Made by a program: the position numbers and the translations under genes | Shown: positions 8,937 through 18,500 of the stretch, piece by piece | How the letters are laid out: each line of letters opens with the position of its first letter | How positions within the stretch are numbered: position 1 is the stretch's first letter | Assembly (NCBI GenBank): GCA_964487605.1 | Contig: CAZARU010000027.1 | Location: forward strand, 6,260 to 70,259 | DNA length: 64,000 nt | Direction of reading: 5' to 3' | From: JAJDAH01 sp964487605 | GTDB taxonomy: Bacteria > Myxococcota_A > Polyangia > Polyangiales > Polyangiaceae | The notes under the pieces: model-generated | Databases searched by the model: none | What the model saw: only the letters and a program-made list of their open reading frames with translations | What the model was told of the DNA's origin: nothing

Positions 8937-9577
8937 GCGGCTCCCGGGACGCCTTCGGGGCAGGGTCGAAGCAAGACCTCGGCGTCTCGTCGAGCGTGGG
9001 CGAGCGCGGCGTCGAGAACCGACGGCGTTGCTGCCACGAGCTCCGGATCGAGCGGCGCGGCCGCGACGACCGCGACGCGCGTGAACGGCACCGGTATCTC
9101 GAATCGGTCCCAGCTTCCCAGACGCAAGCAGTGCGCGGCCGCCGACGCCACGGGGACGAGCCGTGCGCTGGCCAGGCGCGCTGCCAGGGCGGCGCCGGGC
9201 TTTGAAGTCCCTGCAGGACCCCGTGGCCCGTCGATCGCGAACGCGGCATCCATGCCCGCTTCGAGGCGTGAAACGACCGCGCGCAGCCCTCCGGCACCGC
9301 GGCGCGAACTGGACCCGCGCTCGACGATGAACCCGAGCGCCGTCATCGCTCCGGTCTGCAGGTCGCCATCGCGGGACGTGCTCACGAGCACGGCGCGCGC
9401 GCGCGCGCGAAGATCGCGACCACGCATCAGGACCATCTGCTGTCCGTGGCAGAAGGCGATCACCCAGGTCGCGGCGTCAGCCCACTCGAGCCCGGGTGGC
9501 AGCGCCCACCGAAGACGGAGCGTCGCTACCCAAGCGCGCACGATGAGCCCCAGCAGGCGACCTGCGAACCGGCGCAT
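8933..9577 (-). CDS. DUF374-type lysophospholipid acyltransferase
   Basis: 214 residues. Matches the DUF374 acyltransferase pattern: CHGQQMVLM with a likely catalytic His, VSTSRDGDLQT, ERGSSSRRGAGGLRAV, then AIDGPRGPAGTSKPGAALAA. Members transfer acyl chains to lipid or lipid A precursors at the inner membrane. The N-terminus (LLGLIVRAWVATLRLRWAL) is amphipathic or weakly hydrophobic and fits membrane association. Upstream neighbour is the giant TPR gene (12 bp away); downstream it overlaps the PLP enzyme. Codons 55-65 include an alternating GC run (about 9393-9408). Confidence 0.85.
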   Translation of the reverse strand: MRRFAGRLLGLIVRAWVATLRLRWALPPGLEWADAATWVIAFCHGQQMVLMRGRDLRARARAVLVSTSRDGDLQTGAMTALGFIVERGSSSRRGAGGLRAVVSRLEAGMDAAFAIDGPRGPAGTSKPGAALAARLASARLVPVASAAAHCLRLGSWDRFEIPVPFTRVAVVAAAPLDPELVAATPSVLDAALAHARRDAEVLLRPCPEGVPGAA

Positions 9578-9589
9578 GGCGTCGTGGGC

Positions 9590-12500
9590 TCAGCCCTTGA
9601 TCTCGTCGAGCTTCGTCTGCGCCTTCGTCAGTGCAGGATCGGTCTGAAGCGCTCGTTCGAGCATCTGTATGGCCTTGCTCTTCTCGCCGAGGCCCTGGTG
9701 GACCTCGCCGAGATGGAAGAAGACCTCCGCCTTCGTGATCGGCGCGTCGTCCTCGAGCTTCTGCAGGAGCAGGGCGCGGAACATCTGCTGGGCCTTCTTC
9801 AGATCGCCCTTCTCGAGCGCCACTTCGCCCAGGCGCTTCAGCGTCGCCACGTTGCCGGGCTCGATCCGGAAGGCCTTGTCGAGCTCGTCGAGAGCACGGT
9901 CCCGATCTCCGTCCGCCAGGTAAGCGTTGGCGAGGCGACGATGGATCTCGCCGAGTTCCTTGGATCGCTTGCCGCCGTAGGACTCGACGATCTTCTCGAG
10001 CACTTCGGCAGCCGCCTTGCCGCGCCCCGAGCTGCTGTACGCGTCGCAGAGCTGCAGCAAGAGGTCCCGGTCGTCGGGGCGCAGCTCGCTCGCCTTCTCC
10101 AGGAGCCCGGCCTCCGCGGCGTGATCCGCGCGCTTCGTGCCGTGAATCTTCGCCCCCTCGCGGTAGAGGCGAACCTTCTCGTCCACGTCGTCGACCGCTT
10201 CGGCGTCGGCGGCCAGCAGTCCCGCGAGCTTCTCCCACGCGGCGGTCGCCGTGTACGAGGCCTTCAAGCGGGTACGGAGCTCGTCGTGCCTCGGGTCGTG
10301 CGTCAGTCCCCGCTCGAGCGCCGCAGACACGCTCCCCGAGTCCCCGAGCTTCTGGTGCAGGTCGGCGAGCTCCATCGACAGCTTCACGGCGTCCGCGCCG
10401 CTCGTGGCGTCCAGAAGGCGATCGAGGGCACGGGCCGCCTCGGGAACCTGGTCGCTGGCCAGGTGCAGTCGAGCCAGCGCCTCGAGCGCGCCCCGGTGCG
10501 ACGCATCGCGCTCGAGAACGGCCTGATAGGTCGCGATCGCCTTCGGCTTGTTCCCGAGCCGCGACTCGTAGACCTCGCCCAACCGGACCTGGAACGTCTT
10601 CTCGGCCTCGACGTCGCCGCGGCCGCTCGCCGCGGCGATCTGCTGCGTCAGGAGCTCGGCGAGTTCCTCGTCCCTGCCGTTGGCTTCGTAGAGCTGGCTC
10701 AGGGCCACCACGGCCTCAGCGCGTTGCGGTTCTTCCTCCAGCACTCCCCGCAGGAGATCGATGGCAACGTCCGGAAGGCCGAAGCGATCCTGATTCAACT
10801 TCGCGAGTTCCATCCGCAAGGTCCCCCGGGCCGCGGGGGCGTCGGATAGGTCCACCAGGCGCTCCAGCAGGCCTCCTAGATCCTTCCATCGCTCCGTCTC
10901 CGCGAAGAGATCACGGAGCGCCGTCGATGCAACGGTGTCCCCGGGACTGTCTTCGAACAGGTGCTCGTACAGCTCGACGGCTCGTGCAGGCTCCTTCAAG
11001 TGCTCGCGAGCGATGGACGCCGCCCGGTGTCGCAACTGGCTCACGGTATCGCCCTGGGCGCGCAGCTCCGAGCGCTTCACCAGCAAGTCGAACGTCTCAC
11101 GCCAATCCTGGGCGGCCTCGCGCAGGGTCGTCAGCTCCGCCAGGGCCCACAGGTTCGTGTCGTCCGTGGCGAGCAGCTCGCGGAGGATGGCCTCGCCGAG
11201 CTCTGCGTCTCCGATACCGTCGGCCAGGGCTTTCGCGCCGCGGTACAGATCGTCTCGCGATTCATCCGAAGGCTGCAGCTTGGCGCGGCGCCGTAGCGTG
11301 GCGATCAGATCGCGTTCGCGCCCACCGCTCCGCTGGAGCTGCTCCACCTGGACCAGTACCTCGTCGCTGGCGGGATCGAACTCCAGGGCGCGACCGAGGG
11401 CCTTCTCCGCGAGAGCGGGGTCCTGCACGCGGTCGCGGTACCAGACTGCCACGCGCACCGACAGGTCGCGTGCCGCATCGGGCAGGAGTTCGGCCTTGGA
11501 GTCCACCGCGCTCTGCAACGACTCCGCTGCCGCCGCCCAGTTGCCGGTCATCCCGGCGAGCCGCTCGATCTCGTCGAGCAGCGCGCCGTCGGAGGGATCG
11601 TCCGCGAGGCCCTGCTGGAGCACGCGCTGCGCCGCGGCCGCGTCCTTGACCTCCGATTCGAGGACCCGCGCGAGGTTCCGGCGCATGTCGATGCGCTCGC
11701 CCGCGCTCTCGGCGAATCCCACTCGTTTCTCGTACAGCGACGCGAGGCGGTCGGTCTGGGCGCGCGCACGGTAGACGGATTCGAGGATCTCGGCGGCCTC
11801 CTCGAAGAGATCGCGCTGATCGGTGAGCTTCTCCAGCTCGTCGGCGGCTTCCACGTGGTCCATGGCGCGCTCCAGCGCCATTCGGAGCGACGCCAGACCA
11901 CGGGACGGCTCCTTGAACTCGTGGATCTGCAGCTTGGCGTGACGATAGTGGATCTGCGCCTGCTCTCCGTCACTCGTCTCCACGGCCGCGCGCCGGTCGA
12001 GGATCTCCGACAGCGCTTGCGCATCGCCGAGACGTTCGTAGAGGCGATCGAGCGCTTCGAGGAGCAGCGGCTGGTCACCGGCCTGCTCGACGGCACGGGT
12101 GTAGGCCTCGACGGCGCGCTTCTCGTCTTTCAGGTGCTCCTCGGCCACGCGCCCGAGACGCGAATAGAGATCCTTCCCGACCTCGGGATCGAACGTGGAC
12201 TGCGCCCGCTCCCCGAGCGCGTCGGCATACCGAGCCCAGCCTTCGCTGAGACCAGCCAGCCGTTCGATGTCGGAGTGCAGGTCGCCGCGCTCCGGCGTCT
12301 CGGTCAGCGCGCGCAACGCCGCCCCGAGGGCGTCGCCGGGACGGGACAGGTGCGTCTCGAGCACCTCCGCGATGGTGCGGAGGGTTTCCGCGCGCTGAGT
12401 CGGCTCCGACTCGACCGACAAGCGCATCTCGAGCGCGTCGACGAGCGCGTCGTGCCGCGCCGCCTGCCGGAGCACCGGAACGAGGATCCCCGCCACCATG

Positions 12501-15500
12501 TCTCGCAGGTCCTCGTGGTCTTCCCCGAGCGAGCGAACCGCACCCAGCGCGACCTCGTCCTCGGGAGCTTCGTCGAGGACGAGGCGATAGGCCTCGAGCG
12601 CGTCCTCGAAGCTCTGCATCTTGCCGGCCAGAATCTCGCCAATCTCGCGTCGAATCTCCGCGCGGCGCGCGGGTTCCTCCGCCGTGCTGGCCTGGAGCTT
12701 CAGGTTTTCCAGGAGCTCCGGCCACATGCCCTCGCCCCGGTAGAGGCGGTTGAGGCTCGCGATGACACCGCCGTCTCCGGGGCGCGCGGCGAGCGCCTGA
12801 CCCAGGGCGTCGATGGCCTTGGCGCGATCGGCGAGCTTCTTCTCGTAGACGTCGGCGGCGCCGATGAGGAGCGTGTACTTCAGGTCCGCGTCGTCTTCGT
12901 CGGTCAGGTCGACGCGCCGCTGGTACAGTTCCACCAGACGCTCGGCCTGCTCGCGACTCTCGTAGAGGTCGATGAGGCAGTCCACGGTCCAGGCGCTCTC
13001 CTGATCGAGATCCAGCGCGCGCTCGTACGCCTCCACGGCGCCGTCGTGATCCTCGAGCATGTCTCTCCGAGCTTCGCCGACGCGTCGCCAGATGCTCGCC
13101 CGCTCCTCGTCCTCGAGGGTGACGTCGATCTTCGCCAGGAGTACGCGCACGAGCGCACCCCAATCGCTCAGCAGCGTTGCCAGTTGCTCCATCTTCTCGA
13201 TGGGCGCGAGCTCCGAAGGGTCGAGCTCGTGCAGCCGCAGGTACGCCTCGAGAGCGCGTCGAGGATCGTCCCGCCGCGCGTCGTGGACGCTGGCCAGGGT
13301 CGCCAGGACGTCCCGACGACTGCCCAGGGACTCGTTCGTGAGGGCCTTCTCGTAGAGCTCGGCCAGGGCGTCCCACGCGCCGATCGCCTCCGTCAGGCGC
13401 TCGTACTCCCCCCGCGTATCCGGATCCTCCGCGTCCAGCTCGAGCGCCAGCCCCAGCGCCCGGTGAGCCTTCTCGGGGTCGTTCCCTCGGCTCTCCCAGA
13501 GCTGGGCGGTCTCCCGCAGGACGGACACCTTCTGGTGGGGGTCCTCGGCCAACGCGAATCGATCCTCGTTGAGGCGAATCAGATGGCGCCAGTCGTCGGC
13601 CTCTTCGTAGATGGGTCGAAGGACCTCGACGACCCGCTCCTTGAATCCGTCGTCGCCCAGGAGCCCCTCGAGCTCCTTGATGGCTTCGCGATGGTCCCGC
13701 ACGTCGCGAACTATTTCCTCGAGCTGGTCGATGGCGCGGGCCGTATCGCCCAGACGTTCGCGGCACAGTCGCGCGAGGGCCAAGCGGAACGGCGCAGCCA
13801 CCGCCGGTGATCCCGCGGCTTCCGCGCGGCGCAAGTGGAGCTCGGACAGATCCGCCCAGCGTTCACGCTCTGCATAGAGGTCCGTGAGCGCATCGAGCGA
13901 CGTCACGTCGTTCTCGTCCGCGTCCAGCGCGCTTCGGTACGTCTCAATGGCTTCGTCGGGAAGGCCGAGCTCCGAGCGCTGAAGGAGCGCTATGACGTGA
14001 AGCAACGCGAGGCGCTCCGACGGCTCGAAGCGGTGTTCAAGACCGTCGCGATACAGCGCGACGCGTTCTTCGTGTCGGGCCGTGCGCGTCAACAGCCCAT
14101 CGATGGCCTCGAAGAGTGGGCGGCTATCGGGCTCGAACGCCAGGGCGCGGCGGTAGTAGACGAGCGCCCGCTCCAGGTCGGCGAGATCCGCGAAGAGCTC
14201 GCCCGCCCTGCGAGCGAGCCGCGCGGAGTTCTCGTCGTCTCCCATGACGGCCTCGAGCTCACCGGCGTAGATCTCGGCCAGCCGCTTCTCCGCGCCCGCT
14301 ACCTTCGCGAGGCGCTCGAGCTCGGCCACCGTCGATTCGTCTCCGAGGTCCTCGTGCAGGAGCTTCGCCGTCGTTTCGAGGGCCGCACCGTAATCCTCCG
14401 CCTGCTCCTCGTGGAGCTGGGCGAGCCGCTGCAGCAACTCTCGCCTGTCCGCCGGATCCTGGGCGTGGTCGAGCCGCGCCCGGAGCGTGTTCATGACCTT
14501 CGAGAAGTCGGCTCGCACCAGGTACACGGGCTCGAGCAGCGCGGCCGCGCGCGCGCGCCCCTCGGCCTCGGGCGCATCCGTGAGCAAGCGCTCGAGTTCC
14601 GCGACCGCGCCGGCGTGCTGCGGGTCCGCCTCGAGCGCCTCCGCCAGCTCGTCGAACGCCCGTGACAGGTCCGACAGGTACCGCGCCGCGACGACCGCAA
14701 TCTTCACGCGGAGCGCGGGCGCATCGGGAGGCGTCGCTTCGAGCTGGCGCTCGTGCAGGGCCACGAGATCGGTCCAGCGCTCCTCTGCGGCGTAGAGTCC
14801 TTCCAGTGCGGCGATCGCCTCGGCCTCGACGCTGAGGTCGAGGATCTCTTGGTACACCTCGATCGCGCGCGAGCGCTCATCGAGGCTCTTCGCCAGGAGC
14901 GCTCCGCGTCGGTAGAGAAGCACCTTCCGTTCGTCGTCGGATTCTGCGGCATCCGTGCGACGCTCGAGAATGTCGAGGAGGTTCTGGGCGTTGCCGCCCT
15001 CGTCGTAGAGGGACTCCAGCGCGAGCAGCGCCGTGCGGTCGTCGGGTCGAAGCTCGAGGGCCTTCTGGAAGTACTCACGCGACAGATCGCGATCGCCCAG
15101 GCGATCCCGGCAGAGCGCGGCGATCTTGAGCGTGACTTCGATCTGGACCTCGCCGTCGAAGATGTCGCCGACGACGTCGCGGAGGATGGCCACGTGAGCC
15201 TCGTGCTTGCCCGAGGAGGACGCCAGCCGGTCGAGGTGATCGAGCCACGGGGCGAGCGCCGTATGCCCTGCGGCTTCCCGGACCGCGCGATCGGCGTACC
15301 CGAACGCCCGCGCGGAGTCCGTGAGGGGCCCCTCCGCCACGCGAATGGCGTTCTCGAGTCGATCGAGCTTGGCGTCGAGGTCCTCTGCCGTCGCCACCTG
15401 AATCTCGAGCACCCCGAGCAGGTTCTCGTGGTTGCCGTCGGCCTCGTAGATGGGATGGAGAATCTCAGCGGCCTCCCGCCGAGCCGTCGGCTCCTCCGAA

Positions 15501-18500
15501 GCGAGGAGCTCGCGCAGGGCGGCCCGGCTGGGCTCGTGCCCGCCATCGGTGCCGAGCGCCTGACGGTAGGCTTCCAGGGATCCCGCGACGTCGTTTTGGC
15601 GAGTTCGTCGAAGGTCTCCCAGCTTCGAGAGCAGCGCGAGACGCTGCGCGTCGTCGGTCGAGAGGTCGAGGTGCTGCTCGAAGGTCTCTGCGAGTTCGTC
15701 CCAGCGTTCCCCACGGGCGTACAGGCCCTCCAGGGCGGCCAGGGATTCCTCGTCCGGTCCGAACTCGTCGGTCACTGCGCGCCACGCCTCGATGGCGTCG
15801 GCGACGTTCCCGAGCTGCGTCGCCAGCAAATCGGCGCGGCGGGTCATGAGCGTGCGGCGCTCGGCGCCGGCCTCCACGGCGTCCTGTCTGCGCTCGACGA
15901 TCTCCACGAGGCGCTCCCACTGCTCCGTGGAGGCGTAGAGCTGGTCCAGGGCCGCGAGCGCGACGGCATCGTCGGGACGCTCCTCCAGGCGGGAGCGCCA
16001 GGCCTCGATCGCGCCTGGCTTGTCGTCGAGCACGGATTGACACAGCTCGCCCAGGCGCCCGAGGAGCCCGCTCTTCTTGTCGCCATCCGACTCGAAGCGA
16101 ACCTGCGTCCGGAGCGCCTCGGCGAGTCGTGCAGAGTCCCCGAGCGCGGAGTAGATCCGTTCCAGCGCGCGCGCCGCCGGCAACACGAGATCCGCATCCG
16201 AGTCGTCGAGTTCCAGAACGCGCCGATACGTCTCCTCCGCGCGCCGGGGGTTCGACAGCAGGTCCTCGTGGATCGCCGCCACCTGCATCAGGATCTCGCC
16301 CTTCATGCCGGGCGTGTCCGCGCGGTCCGCCGCGCGCGCCAGCACGTCCGCGACGCGATCGTGCGCGCCGACGCGCCGGCCGATGTCGAGCAGCCGCGAA
16401 CGCGCTCCGTCGTCGAGTGGATCGAGAGGGACCAGCTTCGACACGCACTCCAGCGCTGCCGCGTCGTCGTGCAATCGCTCGTCGAGCAGAACCGACACGC
16501 GACGCAGGAGGTCGCGCAGCTCGTCCTCGCGTTCGGCGTCACTCCGCTCCGGATCACCGGACGGCTCCTCCAGGACGGCGAGTCGAATCTGCAGGACGCG
16601 GACCAGATCGCGCACCTCGTCGCGCGCCTCGTAGACCACCTCCAGCGTTCGGGCTGCACGCGCGCGCTGACTGCCGATCTCCAGCAGCTTCTCGGCGAGC
16701 TGACGACCGTCGATGTCGTTCACTCGCTCGCGCAGGACGTCCTCGACGTGGAGCATCGCCTTCTCGGGCTGATGCAGTCGGTCGAGCTGAAGCCGCGCGA
16801 TCCGCAGCTTGAAGTCCAGGAGGTCGTCGCCGGCGGCGGTTTCGAGCCGCCCCTCGAGCAGCGCCGCCAGGTCCTCGTGGCGCTCCTGGAGCGCGTAGAG
16901 CCGATCGAGCGCCCGGATGGCCCCATCGTGAACGCCGTCGAGTTCGACGATGCGCTCGTAGTAGGTGGTCGCCTTGACGACGTCCTCGACGATCTCCTCG
17001 CAGACGAGGGCGACCTCGACGAGCATGTCGATCTTTCGGGCAACGTCGTCGGTGGCCGCGGAGGCGCGGTCGTACAGCGCCTCGAGCTCGCCCCAGCGCT
17101 CCGCCGCCGTGAGGATGTCCTTCAGCCGGCCGAATGCGCGCTCGTTGCCGGGATTCTTCGCCAGGACGCGCTCGAGGTACGGCGTGGCGCCGATGGGATC
17201 ACCCAGCTTGTCCTCGTGCAGGCTGGCGGCGCGCTCGCAGAGCTCGGATTCGACGTCGTCCGGCATGGAGCCGCGAAGCGCCTCACGGAACGCCTCTGCC
17301 AGCTCGGTGGGCCTCCCCGCGAGGGCGGCCAGCGAGTCGGCTCGGTCCCACAGCTCTATGTCCTGGGGGAACTCGCGCACGCCGCGGAGCACGACGTCCA
17401 GCGCGGTGCCGGCCGCACCGAGCTTGTGCTCGTGGACGTCGGCGAGGCGCGCGTGCAGCTCGCGTCGCGCCTGGGGGGTCTTGGCTTCGGCGAGGAGCAC
17501 GTCCAGCGCCTGAGCCTCGCGCCGGGCCTCGCCGCTCGACGCGTACTCCCGCGCGAGGATCTCGGCCGCCCGATCGCGGGCCTCCGAGTTCTCGAGCAGT
17601 CGCTCGAGCACGCTGATCGCGCGTGCGTCACCCTCGCTGGACTCGAGGGCCCGCACGGCCGCCTCTAGCGCATCGGACGCGCGACCCAGGCGAACCAGGT
17701 AGATCTCCGCCAGCTCGATCTCGAGCTGGGCCCGATCGGCTCCTTCGGCATGGTCGCGGTGCGCCTCGAGCACCTCCGCGGCGCCCGCGTGGTCCGCCGC
17801 TTGGGTCAGCAGCCTCGGCAGCGCGCGGAGGGCCCCAGAGTCCCCCGGCGCGAGCTCGAGCACCCGGCGCAGCGTGTGCGCGGCGCGGGCGGGATCCTGG
17901 AACACTTCCTCCTCGAGCGTCGCCCAGTCCGCGAGGATGCGTACTCGCTCTTCGTCGGACGACGCGTTCTCGACGCGCAGCTCCAGCAGCCAACGCAGGT
18001 CGTCCACACGTCCCTCGGTACGCAGCAGAGCCTCGAGCGCTCGAGCGGCGTCCTCGTCGCCGGCGTCGGCCTCGAGCAGCGCCTTGTACGCTTCGATGGC
18101 CTCTTCCTTCTTGCCGAGCTGCTCCGAGTACACGCTCGCGACCTTCAGGCGCAGGCGGCGCTTCTCCGCGAGCCACTCCTTGTTCTTCTTCTTCCCCTCG
18201 GCCCGGAGCCGCCCCTGCAGCGCGTCGACGAAGCCCTCCCACGCACCCGCGTTCCGCGCCGTCTCCTCGAGAAGGCTCAGCGCGTCCTCGTTGCCCGGCG
18301 CGATCTCGTACGCGCTCTTCGCGTAGTCCGCGGCAGCGCGCTTGTCGCCGAGGCGAGAGCCGGTCACTTCCACGAGCTTGCGCAGCAGGGCTACGCGCTC
18401 GTCCGTACCTTCCTCCTGCGAGAGCAGCACCTCGTACAGCGCAGGAAGGCGCGCCCACTTCTCGTCCCCCTCGTACAGGGGGATGAGGGCGCCAGCCGCG

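Noticed and set aside
9393..9408. Alternating GC run
   Set aside because: Inside the acyltransferase gene and in keeping with Arg/Ala codons at high GC; no sign of a repeat family.
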